From the NCBI RefSeq assembly GCF_964340395.1, contig NC_135554.1, positions 24,656,592 through 24,720,591 of the forward strand: DNA of 64,000 nucleotides, given 5' to 3'. Shown piece after piece: positions 12,191 to 24,962 of the stretch (positions within the stretch are counted from its first letter, which is position 1; the number at the start of each line of letters is the position of its first letter). Made by a program: the position numbers and the translations under genes. Under the pieces are notes generated by a model. That model saw only the letters and a program-made list of their open reading frames with translations, ran no database searches and was not told the DNA's origin. The stretch comes from Glandiceps talaboti. Taxonomy: Eukaryota > Hemichordata > Enteropneusta > Spengelidae.

Positions 12191-13050
12191 CTGTTGAAAA
12201 CATAAACAAATTTGAAATCAACCTTAACCTTTGGAATACTCTTCCTGTTCGGTAACATTCCATACCAAGTACAAAACTGTACATAATACACTTAATACCA
12301 ACTTAATCCATTATATATATAATCAATTTGTATATTGTGTGTATAAATATACACAAACACCAGTTAAAACAAAACTTTATGTTAACCAGTGCATTGCCTT
12401 TCCAAAAAAAACCATATACTTGTAAATGAATTACCCTTTGAATAACTCTTGTAAAATGATCAGCAGACCAACTGAGTCTTTGTTTTCTGTTCAATATTGT
12501 GTTAGTACATTATACTAGTAGTGTTACAGTTGAATGTCATTTTAGTTGTATTTGCAAATACTGTGATGCACATGGTATCTAAAGAGAGTTTTATACTGTA
12601 TTGTTCCAGTTCAGTTTCCTAAATGTGTGCTAAAAGAAATCAAATTGGTCTAAACATTAAACACTGAAAAAACTCTTAATAAAATGCATTGCCATGTATC
12701 CCGTTCTTGTTTGATGTAAATTAGTTCAATATAATGTCAAAAGAAAATAAATGTATGACTCAAAAATGCCAGCCACATTTCATCTAACAGAATAGGAATC
12801 ATGTGATATATATTAGTGGTAATGGTAATTAAGATGGCCCTATTATCATAGTAATTGTATATCTTAATGAACCTGGTAATACATTTACCTTGTAAGAGCC
12901 TGATTATTGGACTGGTTTTGATGTTAGATTACAAAGGTGAATGCAGGATTTTAAACAAAGTCTCAGAATGTGTTTATTTAAATTTTTTATTTCCAAGTGG
13001 TAGCTCTCCTTCCAGATCTTGTGTATATAAACATGGCATTATCATCATCA

Positions 13051-13583
13051 TCAGAAACCAATTTCTCCTTTAACTTCATCAGAGTTGGAACTAGCTGTAT
13101 AATAATTTTCACTGTCACTGTCATCAGATGACAAATCACTCTCGCTTTCTTTAGATTGATAATAGTGGCATCTTACAGCCTCAACTTTGTCTATTTTGTG
13201 CATTCCTGCCACTGCTGGAATTTCATAGTTGGAAAGGTACTTATCAAGTTCTTTCACTTTCAATCTGGAAATGTCACTGTTTCTGAAAAGCGCATCCCAG
13301 TCATATTCATCAAAATGTTTTCAGCACGTTGCTCCCTTTCTTTCATTCTTTTTCTTTCCCTCATAGAGGCAAGTGTTCTCTGTTGTTCTAAATGAAGGAT
13401 TGCTCCCTTTAATATCTCTTTCTTGACACACAGTTTCTTGCTCAATTCGTCAAGTTTCGCAACATTTTTACTTGACACTAACCCTTTACTATACAGGTGT
13501 TTTAGTTGTGCACGGGGTTGGAAGTCATCTGGTGGTCTTTCACTACCATCATCTCTTGTTAATGGTGTTGAGAATACATCCAT
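13051..13583 (-). pseudogene. C-terminal part of a transposon-type protein with SAP-like domain, frameshifted
   Basis: Two minus-strand frames join near 13310. The first (from 13583) gives a charged helical stretch (KLCVKKEILKGAILHLEQQRT, then Arg/Glu-rich). The second gives YDWDALFRNSDISRLKVKELDKYL...KIDKVEAVRCHYY followed by an acidic Ser/Asp tail. The DWxxL...L.VxELDKYL...K.DKVxA arrangement resembles the SAP-like end of proteins that recur in invertebrate genomes as transposon-associated genes; this is recalled, not searched. A one-base shift around ...AENI/FDEYDW breaks the frame. An in-frame stop lies just before 13583, so the piece is a fragment or a last exon. Confidence 0.4.
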
Positions 13584-14269
13584 ATAGTGTCAAAGTTTAT
13601 TTATTTATGTCTATGTTTACAAGTAATAGTATATTCATGCAAAGTTGAAAAGTATGTGCAAAAAACTTATTTTACTTTTTCTCTATTAACTCAGCTTGTG
13701 AGATATTGTCTTCTGTTTCACATGTAGCAGACGTTGCCAATATGCTAATTTTAGGAAATATTTAGAATGTGTTATTAAAAGTTTGTGTTGAAAATTATAG
13801 TCATATCTATGGGATGAAAAAATACCTTGCACAGGAGTTTTTGATACTTGTCAAGTATGTTTTAGTGCAGGTGCATCTTTTACATTTTGATGGCAGGCTA
13901 AGATGAACCTTTTCCAACTCATTTTTTTTAACTTCCAAGAGCTGCAAATGTAAAATGTTGTCTGTCATATTTGTCTGTCATTTAATACTAGTAAGAATTT
14001 ACATGAAAAAGTTACATATCATTGTGATAACCACAAACCAAAACACAGTCATGTCACAAAGAATATTTTCAGTACAGTGTAAAGGTAATTTCACACATTA
14101 AATGAACCAAATTTCAGTAGATAGTAGTGTACATGAATGACACTGGTATTTTCAGACAAAAACAATCTGTACCACTCAATTTATCATTACATTAACAGTT
14201 TATTAAAAGAAAATTAAAATTTGACTGTTTTTGTTTTTCATTTTACTAACTGTTGTTTGTAGCTGCTGC

Positions 14270-14317
<48 letters not shown>

Positions 14318-14318
14318 A
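14270..14318. repeat. (TTG)n
   Basis: About sixteen units in intergenic or intronic DNA upstream of the LINE fragment. Confidence 0.9.
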
Positions 14319-14549
14319 GTAGTTGAAAAAGGAAGACCAACATTTTAAACGCTTATTTTCCCATGTTTGAAAAGTCATGATGTCAAATTTTTTTTCAGGT
14401 ACCCCCCCCACACACTATCCATATATTTTCAAGTCCCCCCCAAAAAAATTCTCCCGACCCCCCCCCCCTAACAAGTTTTTATGAAAGCAGCCTAATAATG
14501 ATAATTTCCAAACGTTGGGACCTATAAATGGTCAAATGATGATGATTTA

Positions 14550-15022
14550 CTTTAAAAACACATGCTGATTGGATGGTGTGTTGATAATAGCTTAGAACCT
14601 CAGACAACTATAGCTATATAGTCTATAGTTGTCTGAGTTAGAACTGAAGTTGACAAGACCAAGGAAATCATTGGATATTTAGGGAAAGACAGTACGGATC
14701 ACATTCGACTATCGGTTCACGGTAAAAAGGTTGAAATTCTTGAAATATTCAAATTTCTTGGTACATTTATTTCAGATGATCTGAAGTGGGAAAAACATAT
14801 TCGATAATGTTATAAAGAGAGCCCGTCAACGTCTTTTCTGTCGCCGTCGCCAAACGAGTTTCAGTGTCAGCAAAATTATCATGATCCAATTTTACCGTGA
14901 CGTGGTCGAAAGTGTTCTCACTTTCTCGTTCACTGTCCGGTACTGCAAAATGACGCAGAAAGACCATGCTAAGCTAAATAGAGTTGTTAGAAATGCATAT
15001 TGGGGTATTCTTCATTGATCGC
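14550..15022 (+). pseudogene. Non-LTR reverse transcriptase fragment, interrupted by a 46-base insertion
   Basis: The plus strand reads, with frameshifts, VDKTKEIIGYLGK...VHGKKVEILEIFKFLGTFISDDLKWEKHI...RARQRLF...MIQFYRDVVESVLTFSFTVRY...HAKLNRVVRNAYWGI. This is the region after the catalytic motifs of LINE reverse transcriptases (FKYLGT...SDLKW...FYRAVIESVLTF...LDRVVR type). The upstream part reads WCVDNSLEL just before a foldback insertion at 14599-14637. No full element is present and the fragment is dead. Confidence 0.65.
14599..14637. mobile_element. 39-base foldback inserted in a LINE fragment
   Basis: Perfect 15-base arms (CTCAGACAACTATAG and complement) around a 9-base loop. It is flanked by TTAGAAC on both sides (14592-14598 and 14638-14644). 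Taking it out with one copy of the flank restores the reading ...CVDNSLEL... of the LINE. Confidence 0.65.
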
Positions 15023-15046
15023 ACCATGAGGAAATCAAAATCAATA

Positions 15047-15432
15047 AGCCGGGCCAAATAAAAAAAGTTGTTTGGTTGCGGTTACCCGACCCCACTTAGT
15101 TTTTCACGCCGACCCTAAAAAACCCTTGTTTACGTATTCGAGAGAAAACAATAATAAAATCGCGAAAATCGTGAAGTCTCGCGAGAAATGTGGGTGCGAA
15201 GACTGACATCAACTTAAAATGACAATATAAAACTGTTCTTCCAATCTGTAAAGGTTGTACATCTGATAGGTAGTAATAAACAACACAGAGACCATTTGAA
15301 AAACAATGAAAATCCTGAACTAGACACTCATACATAAAAAAAATATACAATAAGATAAAATAACAAGTCTACCTACCCTACCTATTTTAAAAGTAAATGT
15401 AATCGGAACCACATAATTATTTTACGCCTAAT
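15047..15432. mobile_element. Dispersed repeat family C, copy 1
   Basis: Shares CTGAACTAGACACTCA, CTACCTACC and AAAACTGTTCTTCCAAT in order with a copy at 60.6 kb and, reversed, at 49.3 kb. The left end has CCCGACCCCACTTAGTTTTTC. Non-coding. Confidence 0.6.
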
Positions 15433-16084
15433 CAGCGATGAATTTCACCCTGCACAAAATGTGTTTGAATTACTGCCTTCAGGGCCACAGTATAGAAGAA
15501 TTACATCACAGACTTTATTTCACTATATAGTAGATCATATTATGTCGTTGCTTTTAATTCATGTCGCCCATTGTATGTTATCTTATTTTATATTCTGTAC
15601 CGGTTTTATGTGGTTTTCTTTTATCTGCGAAACTGCATTAATTTCCATTGTAAGCGTTTATATGTGGCGATGAAGTTATTACATGTATTATTTATTAAAG
15701 GACAAAGACATCACAGATAACTAAAACATGTGGTAACAATTGAAATATTATAATGACGAAACACACCAGAGACGATGACCATTTTTCAACAAATTGGCAC
15801 AGTAACCAACTGGACTGAGTTCTTTCCGTTTAGTTCTTACTTTAAAGTTCCTAACATTACGAATGTTTGTTGGGTACTGGTGATTTATAAGTGATTTACA
15901 TGGTGATTGAGTTTATGGTCTGGTTTAAAACTTGGGAAGCAAACTTGCGACAGATATTCTGACGTCGAATCTCTAAGGACTGTAGGTAATTGTGATTCAA
16001 GCTTATAGGTATTAAAAGTAAAAGGATATTAAATGATTCTTAAAGCTCTCCTTTGAATGCTTTCTATCTGAGATCTTTGTTTTT

Positions 16085-16330
16085 TCGTTAAGCTTCCTTG
16101 CCAAACGATACATGTATGTCCTAACTTACATTGAACGAACTAAGGACACATAAATACGTTTCAGAGCGTTTGCAGTCGCGCCAAATCTACGTATATTCAG
16201 TACTGGTAATAATAAGTCAAATAGACAGATATTTAGTTTCTGGGGCCGATCTAAACCAGTACTTTTATATTTAAGATACCACATCTGACATGGAGTCTTG
16301 TTGGTCAAATGATTATATAACAAGGTCCAA
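16085..16330 (-). pseudogene. Reverse-transcriptase C-terminal remnant, block A
   Basis: The minus strand reads MWYLKYKSTGLDRPQKLN...LLPVLNIRRFGATANALKRIYVSLVR, which resembles the stretch of LINE polymerases where a 'xxFGAxxxxLxxIYVSLVRPxLEY' segment follows the YLG box. It is part of the tandem block and has copies in blocks B and C. No catalytic motif is present. Confidence 0.35.
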
Positions 16331-17113
16331 GTCTGTAATTTTCCGTATCAATCTTTTGATGCTTCGGCTTGGCTCTGAATGCTGAAAGACTTTCGCCAAA
16401 ATTTGAACAACCATCATGCCCCATTCAACCTGTGAATTGATAGGAGAGAGAGCAACCTTTTTTCATATGTGCACAACTAGGATTCACCATATCATCTCCA
16501 GAGAATTCAGTAAGTTTAAAAGGGTTCCTGTACTATTATAGGTCTGTGTACGTGATAATAATAATTGTAAACCTCTGCCCAGACCTTTTAATTAAAATTC
16601 CATATCATAATCTTATGGCCACTTTAAGAAAACTAACAAGGAAGTAAATTAGTGAGAAATGGTTGAATGTTTACCTGTCACAAGGTACACTTGAATGGCA
16701 CTCCACTTCTAATTTTCATATCTGACTCAACATGGAGTAATTTGAACCAATATTTTGTACTCGTGAAAACAAGCAAGCAAACCAAACCATTCTATATCTG
16801 GTATGGTGTTGAGTTTAGTTAGTCCAAGCTATAAAACAGCTTGTTCCTTTAGAGCTTTACATTACAATGATGGGTAGAAGTCAGTTAAATGTGTTCAAAC
16901 AAATTGAATTTCAAATAATGAAGGGATTTGTTTAGTGAATGCCAATTACCTTAAACTTGGCTAAAATGATCAGATATCGTAGCTATACTTCTAAACAAAT
17001 AAGACTCAAAATGATTTTATAACAATTAAATTGGATCATGACACGACTCTTGTTTTGAATTTTGTGAAATATTTTGATCACGCGAGTCTTACTGTTCAAT
17101 CCTTGATACATAC

Positions 17114-17186
17114 CTGTAGCACAGCCGAACTTGATGTTGGCAGCTGGAGAAAACAGGAAGAGGACGAATAACACTGGAATAGCCAT
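17114..17186 (-). CDS. Candidate signal-peptide exon, copy A (proposed exon 1 of gene 2)
   Basis: On the minus strand ATG at 17186-17184 opens MAIPVLFVLFLFSPAANIKFGCAT and is followed by a consensus donor (G|GTATGT) at 17113. The exon is 73 nt and ends in phase 1. Spliced to the CUB exon at 12190 it reads ...GCAT-V-YMSEECG, the same phase and position as the signal-CUB junction of the gene at 56.75 kb. The intron would be 4.9 kb and hold transposon debris. An in-frame ATG eight codons upstream (MHISSQRR) is possible. The same DNA is open in a second frame if an acceptor at 17226 is used, so the assignment is not certain. Confidence 0.5.
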
Positions 17187-18980
17187 TCTCCGTTGTGAAG
17201 AAATGTGCAAAAATATCTTTTCTGTCTGATGTAATGTAACAGGTGCTTGGCCAAAAGTCTATTACTTTTGTATGCTAAACTACAGAATCGTCTCTCTAGT
17301 GATAAACTATTAGCCCTGGACTGTTCCACTTGGTTGCCAATATGAAAAAAACATGGGTTGCAGATTATTGTAATTTGGAATAACCTCACGACGAGGCGGA
17401 CCAATAACATCTCACAGTTCAAACATAGACTCACCACGTGTGGTCGATTGTTATCTCTGCTACTGTATGGACATTTTTTTTAAATTGCACAGTATTACTT
17501 TTACCTATACTTTTCTCTTTTTGCTGTCTTTCGCATGTCTTTCTTTTTTTGTATGCATTTCAGTGATTCGAATTTTCCCTGCGTCCTATCCTTGGTGCAA
17601 CGTTATGTTTATATATTTTGTGTATCTTTAGTTGTATTAAAGTTTTAATACCTTGGATGTATTTACATTCTAGCTAGAGCTACTCTCCTAAACAACAATG
17701 ACAAAATGATAATAATAAAACAGACATTTAGAAGACAAACAACACGTCTTGATGGAAACAAAACAACGTACCACCATTCAAAAGACTAGCAGGAAGTATT
17801 CCAGGGTCAAAGGTTGTGTAAGGATGTGTTGGAACATGTACCATGGTCTCAGCCATGATTGAAAAGAGAGAGTTATATAGAAGTGTATATTGTTTACTTC
17901 GTGCAAAGAATTTTAATAAGCATATGAATCATAATTACTTTGTGCAGTAGAAACTGATGACAATATTATAGAATCTTAATGAAGGAAAACTACTCGTTTT
18001 AAATATAACCATGTTTAAGTTTCACTCCCAGTCAGCTTTCAATTCGAAAACTGGACCTTACTATTCTTGTTCAAGAATTACATCCATTGTTTATCTGTAA
18101 ACAGCACTATGTAGTACTAGCTAGAATAGTTGCTAGAATTTTAAATTTACACAAAAAAAGCAATAATTTGAAATGGCGCAGTTATCTGTCCACATCAAGT
18201 ACCTTATTGCTTACATTTCCATTGGTGATACGAATTAGACATATACCTTTGACATTTCAGCAGCAGTTTGAGGGCCATTTTTGTTATCTGAAAACGTCAA
18301 TTAAGTACTTGCAATTTCCTGGTTCATTGTACTGACCAGCATACGCCTACTTGTTGTATTAATTTTATACGCTAAACAGAGATTTTCAAAATCACCACCG
18401 TGACTAGCTCGAGTGTTGACCCCAACTATGGTATGAGCATGAAAGGCTGGATTTGTTTTCTGTTTGTTTGTTTGCTTGTGTTTTATTTTCGACGTGCTGA
18501 TCCTGATGTGCACCACTATCTCCTTCATTTCGGAAGTAAAAAACTGTAATGTATCCGAGAATCTAATAACATATTATCACGAGTTAGAACTTGGCAAAGG
18601 TTTATAGAGTAAAATCACTCTCCACTCCTGACGATTTAAAAAAAAATCAATAGACCTAGATATTTGCTACTCGTTGCATTCCCAACTCCTATATTCAGTA
18701 GGATGAGGAGCAGGACCGAGGACAGAATTCGTACTTTCCAATCAAATAACGCCATGTTTGCCAAAGTCTTGTGACTATATATCATATGACTTTATACCCT
18801 GATAGCTGACAAAATGTTGACTCCGTGTTTGACATGTACAAGATTAGGAGTCATCTACCGGATCTAATATTAAGTATTTTTAGTCTATGTCAATGTAATT
18901 TGCATAGATTATGGTATACCTTTGCTTCATTCGTTTACGCTATGTTTTTGTTTACTCTAGAAACAGCTTATAGCGTTTAA

Positions 18981-21900
18981 AGCCCCGGCTTTCAATCCCA
19001 GGGTCTCGCATAAGTGGCTACTCCGCCCCCACAAACATCGCCTTATCTGCTATCAGTAAATCGAATGCCTAACGTATACATATCAATTTCAAGTTTTACC
19101 ATCAAAATATACCAAAGACAAGGTGAAGCAGTAACATTATTATTTTCACTTTTCCACTGCACAAGATCGGGAGTGTTCGTGACCATAGCTAGGTTACCGG
19201 TTTTGGAGGCAACTAGATTAGCGTCAGTGGCCTGAAAGGGACGCTGTGGACGGCATGCAACGTCTATTTTTAGTGACACTTTGTATGGAATGCGCCTTAG
19301 AGTGGCCCTATTTTTTCTGTTTCTCATTACTGTACCATTACAAATCACGGAAACCCAAAGTTGAGTATCACTGTCATATATGCTCCCACTGAAGGTTCTT
19401 CACCTGCAGTTAAGGAAGACTTCTACACCTCCCTTGCGGACCACCTTGATCAAGTGAAGAAGCATAATACCCACCTTGTTCTTGGTGATTTTAATGCCAG
19501 AATTGGAACAGACAGTCATGCTACTCATCCTATGGTTGTAGGCAGACACTGTTATTACAATGACACAAACGAGAATGGAAAGTTACTAGTGAACCTGTGT
19601 GAGGAACTAAAGTTCAGACCAGTCCAGCCTAGGTTCCCACAACCACGCTGCCGCCAGTGGACCTGGAGGCATCCAGCTGGATCAAAACAACAACTGGATC
19701 ATATACTGATCAACAGCAAGTGGATCAACTCCCTTAGAAACTGCCGTGCATACAACTCTGTAGAGCTGGACTCGGATCATCGCATCGTCAGTACCATGTT
19801 AGTCACAAGCTTGAGAACAAGCAAGGGAAAGCCATGCCGGAGACTGAGGTTCAACTGGAGGAAGCTGCACGATCCAGAAACAAGGGTTGCATTCCAGCTG
19901 GAACTTTCAAACCGCTTCCAAGTACTCAAACTAGATGATAATTCTATCAACATCACTGACAGATATGAGTCCTTTGATACAGCTGTAAGAGAAGTAACCG
20001 AGAAAGTTGTTGGCAAGAAAGAACCATGCGGATTACCTACCTGGGTATCTGACAAGACTGTCAAACTCAAGTTAGAGAGGGACAAGGCAAAGAGGAAATT
20101 CTCTGTTTCCAAATCTTCCAAATCAAGAGAGTTGTGGAGGAAGCTGAATTGTGACCTCAATAAATCCTACAAAGCTGATGAAGCCGCTGCACTTAACAAG
20201 CAGATGGAAGATCGGAAATCAGCTGATGAGACAGGAAATTACACAGCTACCTGGAAGATCATTGACACACTCTCTGGAAAGAAAACCAGACAGAATGTCA
20301 AGGTAAAGATGAGAGATGGTTCAGCTCCTTCAAATGACTAAGAACTCCTAAATGAATGGAAGAGTTTCTTCAGTACATTGCTCAACAATGACACTGGGCA
20401 AGCTCCATCAAACTTGCCTCCACCAGCCGAAGAGGATTTGCCCATCGATCAGACCCGCCTACTCGTGATGAGACTGCAAAAGCTATCAAAACCATGAAAG
20501 TGAACAAAGCTGCTGGTCTAGATAGTGCCATCACATCAGAGACTCTTCAAGGAGGTGGTAATCAAATGCTTGATGTCATCCATGCATTTTGCTGTGAAGT
20601 CTATACCACTCTGACCCCTCCTCATCAATGGATCACCAACGTTATCATTCCATTGCCCAAGAAAGGGGACCTTTCCATGATGACTAACTACAGAGGCATA
20701 TCACTGATGTCAATAGCTGCAAAAGTCTACAATAAGATTCTCCTGAACCGAATTCGACCACATGTAGATCCACTACTGAGGAAGAACCAGGCAGGTTTTA
20801 GACCAGGACGCAGCTGTGCTCAGCAGATACATATCCTAAGAAGAATCGTGGAAGGCTTCAAGGAATATCAACTGCCCTTGACAGTCACTTTTGTGGACTT
20901 CAAAAAGGCCTTCGATTCCATCAATAGATTAGTAATGTTCTCTGTTCTACGGCATTATGGTATACCAATGTCTCTGGTCAATGCAGTACAAGTACTCTAC
21001 AGTAATTCCACCAGTGCTGTAATGGTCGACGGAGGAATCTCTGAACCCTTTAATGTAACAACTGGAGTTCTTCAAGGTGATGTTTTGGCACCCTTTCTCT
21101 TTATAATCCTTGTTGACTACTTGTTAGGAAAGGCATCTGAATCTGGCACAGGAGTTGAGACCCACCTCAGGCAGTCAAGAAGATATCCGGCTAAATTTCT
21201 GAATGATTTGGATTTCGCCGATGACATCGCTCTCCTTGAGTCAACAATGCCACGTGCACAGCTGCAGCTGACCCGAACCTCTCATGCAGCTGCAGACCTT
21301 GGTCTCATTATCAGCGCACCCAAAACAGAGTTCATGACTGTCAACTGTCACCCACAGCCTCCCCTCCAAGTGTATGGTAATACAATCAACCATGTAAATG
21401 ACTTCAGATACTTGGGTTCCATGATGGGATCCAGCGACAGCGACCTGAAGCGAAGGAGAGCTCTTGCTTGGACAGCTTTCTGGAAATTAGAGCATCTGTG
21501 GAAAAGTTCCAGCATCCCAATATCAACCAAAATTAAGCTGTTTAATACAACTTGTGTCACCATATTGTTGTATGGCTGTGAGTCACGGATAATCTCTAAG
21601 GATATGTAGAATAAAATCAACTCCTTTGGCACATCATGTTACCGTATAATTTTAAACATCAAGAGGATTGACAAAGTAACAAATGTTACTATCTACAATC
21701 TTACGGAGACTGTGGCCCTTGTCGAGAGAGCCAGGAATCGTCAACTGAAATTCCTTGGACATGAACTGCGCATGCCTGATGGGGAGCCTGTCAAGGAGTA
21801 TGCATTGTATGTCCCAAAACATGGAAAGAGGAAACCTGGAAGGCAAAGAACCCTGTTCTCAAAATACATCCACTGTCTTCTGGGAGATGCAGATGGCATG

Positions 21901-21999
21901 CTGAATCATGGTCAACTGTCAAAAATGGCTCAAAACCGTTGTGGTTGGAGGAAACTTATGGTCGACTGCTGCGTAGCCGAACGATGATGATGATGATGA
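18981..21999 (+). mobile_element. Non-LTR retrotransposon, copy A (decayed)
   Basis: The element is bounded on the left by comparison with block C, which follows the same sequence to the GTTTAA at 18980 and then diverges. On the right it ends in a short (ATG)n tail after the ORF, a usual 3' end for RTE-type LINEs. It is almost identical to the copy at 24.96-27.98 kb and sits at the same place in its block, so the insertion is older than the block duplication. The 5' side lacks the start of the endonuclease domain. Confidence 0.75.
19361..21987 (+). pseudogene. Endonuclease-reverse transcriptase ORF, copy A, three lesions
   Basis: The frame matches the 875-codon ORF of copy B but is broken. 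A C-to-T change makes TAA at 20339-20341, a one-base loss near 20445 shifts the frame, and a G-to-T change makes TAG at 21607-21609. The pieces otherwise keep the endonuclease end (LVLGDFNARIG, LDHILIN, SDHRIV), the polymerase motifs (FVDFKKAFDSI, GVLQGDVLAPFLF, LDFADDIALL) and the C-terminal region. It is not functional. Confidence 0.85.
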
Positions 22000-22084
22000 C
22001 AAATATGGGTCGCGGTCGGTCTGTCGGTCGGTCGATGAAAAAAGTCATCATGTAGTTGCTATCTGAGATCTTTGTTTTTCCGTT

Positions 22085-22330
22085 AAACTTCCTTGCCAAA
22101 CGATACATGTATGTCCTAACTTACATTGAACGAACTAAGGACACATAAATACGTTTCAGAGCGTGTGCAGTTGCGCCAAATCTACGTATACTCAGTACTG
22201 GTAATAATAAGTCAAATAGACAGATATTCAGATTCTGTGGCCGATCTAAACCAGTACTTTAATATTTAAGATACCACATCTGACATGGAGTCTTGTTGGT
22301 CAAATGATTATATAACAAGGTCCAAGTCTG
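22085..22330 (-). pseudogene. Reverse-transcriptase C-terminal remnant, block B
   Basis: Block B copy of the 16085-16330 remnant, diverged by scattered substitutions and without a useful open frame. Confidence 0.3.
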
Positions 22331-23105
22331 TAATTTTCCGTATCAATCTTTTGATGCTTCGGCTTGGCTCTGAATGCTGAAAGACTTTCGCCAAAATTTG
22401 AACAACCATCATGCCCTATTCAACCTTTGAATTGATAGGAGAGAGAGCAACCTTTTTTCATATGTGCACAACTAGGATTCACCATATCATCTCCAGAGAA
22501 TTCAGTAAGTTTAAAAGGGTTCCTGTACCATTATAGGTCTGTGTACGTGATAATAATAATTGTAAACCTCTGCCCAGACCTTTTAATTAAAATTCCATAT
22601 CATAATCTTATGGCCACTTTAAGAAAACTAACAAGGAAGTAAATTAGTGAGAAATGGTTGAATGTTTACCTGTCACAAGGTACACTTGAATGGCACTCCA
22701 CTTCTAATTTTCATATCTGACTCAACATGGAGTAATTTGAACCAATATTTTGTACTCGTGAAAACAAGCAAGCAAACCAAACCATTCTATATCTGGTACG
22801 GTGTTGAATTTACTTAGTCCAAGCTCAAAACAGCTTGTTCCTTTACAGCTTTATATTACAATGAAGGGTAGAAGTCAGTTAAATGTGTTCAAACAAATTG
22901 AATTTCAAATAATGAAGGGATTTGTTTAGTGAATGCCAATTACCTTAAACTTGGCTAAAATGATCAGATATTGAAGCTATACATTTAAACAAGTAAGACT
23001 CAATGATTTTATAACAATTAAATTAGATCTTGACACGACTCTTGTTTTGAATTTTGTGAAATATTTTGATCACGCGAGTCTTACTGTTCAATCCTTGATA
23101 CATAC

Positions 23106-23178
23106 CTGTAGCACAGCCGAACTTGATGTTGGCAGCTAGAGAAAACAGGAAGAGGACGAATAACACTGGAATAGCCAT
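23106..23178 (-). CDS. Candidate signal-peptide exon, copy B
   Basis: Copy of the 17114-17186 exon in tandem block B, with start, donor and length (73 nt, phase 1) kept. The visible change inside the exon turns Pro into Leu (FSLAANIKF), which improves the hydrophobic core. It could be an alternative first exon for the CUB gene at 9.8-12.2 kb or a dead duplicate. Confidence 0.38.
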
Positions 23179-24962
23179 TCTCCGTTGTGAAGAAATGTGC
23201 AAAAATATATTTTCTGTCTGATGTAATGTAACAGGTGCTTGGCCAAAAGTCTATTACTTTTGTATGCTAAACTACAGACTCGTCTCTTTAGTGATAAACT
23301 ATTAGCCCTGGACTGTTCCACTTGGTTGCCAATATGAAAAAAACATGGGTTGCAGATAATTGTAATTTGGAATAACCTCATGACGAGGCGGACCAATAAC
23401 AACATCTTACAGTTCAAACATAGACGTGTGGTCGATTGTTATCTCTGCTACTGTGTGGACATTTTTTTTGAATTGCACAGTATTACTTTTACCTATATTT
23501 TTCTCTTTTTGCTGTCTTTCGCATGTCTTTCTTTTTTTGTATGCATTTCAGTGATTCGAATTTTCCCTGCGTCCTATCCTTGGTGCAACGTTATGTTTAT
23601 ATATTTTGTGTATCTTTAGTTGTATTAAAGTTTTAATACCTTGGATGTATTTACATTCTAGCTAGAGCTACTCTCCTAAACAACAATAACAAAATGATAA
23701 TATGATAAAACAGACATTTAGAAGACAAATAACACGTCTTGATGGCAACAAAACAACGTACCACCATTCAAAAGACTAGCAGAAAGTATTCCAGGGTCAA
23801 AGGTTGTGTAAGGATGTGTTGGAACATGTACCATGGTCTCTTCCATTGAAAAGAGGCAGTTATATACATGTGTATATTGTTTACTTCGTGCAAAGAATTT
23901 TAATAAGCATATGAATCATAATTACTTTGTGCAGTAGAAACTGATGACAACATTATAGAATCTTAATGAAGGAAAACTACTCGTTTTAAAAATAACCATG
24001 TTTAAGTTTCACTCCCAGTCAGCTTTCAATTCGAAAACTGGACCTTACTATTCTTGTTCAAGAATTACATCCATTGTTTATCTGTAAACAGCACTATGTA
24101 GTACTAGCTAGAACAGTTGCTAGAATTTTAAATTTACACCAAAAAAGCAATAATTTGAAATGGTGCAGTTATCTGTCCACATCAAGTACCTTATTGCTTA
24201 CATTTCCATTGTTGATACGAATTAGACATATACCTTTGACATTTCAGCATTAGTTTGAGGGCCATTTTTGTTATCTGAAAACGTCAATTAAGTACTTGCA
24301 ATTTCCTGGTTCATTGTACTGATCACCATACGCCTACTTGTTGTATTAATTTTATACGCTAAACAGAGATTTTCAAAATCACCACCGTGACTCGCTCGAG
24401 TGTTGACCCCAACTATGGTATGAGCATGAAAGGCGGGATTTGTTTTCTGTTTGTTTGCTTGTGTTTTATTTTCGACGTGCTGATCCTGATGTGCACCACT
24501 ATCTCCTTCATTTCGGAAGTAAAAAACTGTAATGTATCCGAGAATCTAATTACATATTATCACGAGTTAGAACTTGGCAAAGGTTTATAGAGTAAAGTCA
24601 CTCTCCACTCCTGACGATTAAAAAAAAATCAATAGACCTAGATATTTGCTACTCGTTGCATTCCCAACTCCTATATTCAGTAGGATGAGGAGCAGGACCG
24701 AGGACAGAATTCGTACTCTGCAATCAAATAACGCCATGTTTGCCAAAGTCTTGTGACTATATATCATATGACTTTATACCCTGATAGCTGACAAAATGTT
24801 GACTCCGTGTTTGACATGTACAAGATTAGGAGTCATCTACCGGATCTAATATTAAGTATTTTTAGTCTATGTCAATGTAATTTGCATAGATTATGGTATA
24901 CCTTTGCTTCATTCGTTTACGCTATGTTTTTGTTTACTCTAGAAACAGTTTATAGCGTTTAA

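Larger units (their letters stand above)
16062..22055. repeat. Tandem block A (about 6.0 kb)
   Basis: From TATCTGAGATCTTTG at 16062 the sequence repeats almost base for base at 22056 and 28047. The block holds, in order, a minus-strand polymerase remnant, a divergent region, the signal-peptide exon candidate at 17.1 kb, segment b at 17.8 kb and a plus-strand LINE copy. Confidence 0.85.

Noticed and set aside
18981-19015. tRNA-like B box (GGCTTTCAATCCCAG) at the left end of the LINE
   Set aside because: No matching A box or cloverleaf could be drawn upstream, so a tRNA gene or SINE head is not supported.
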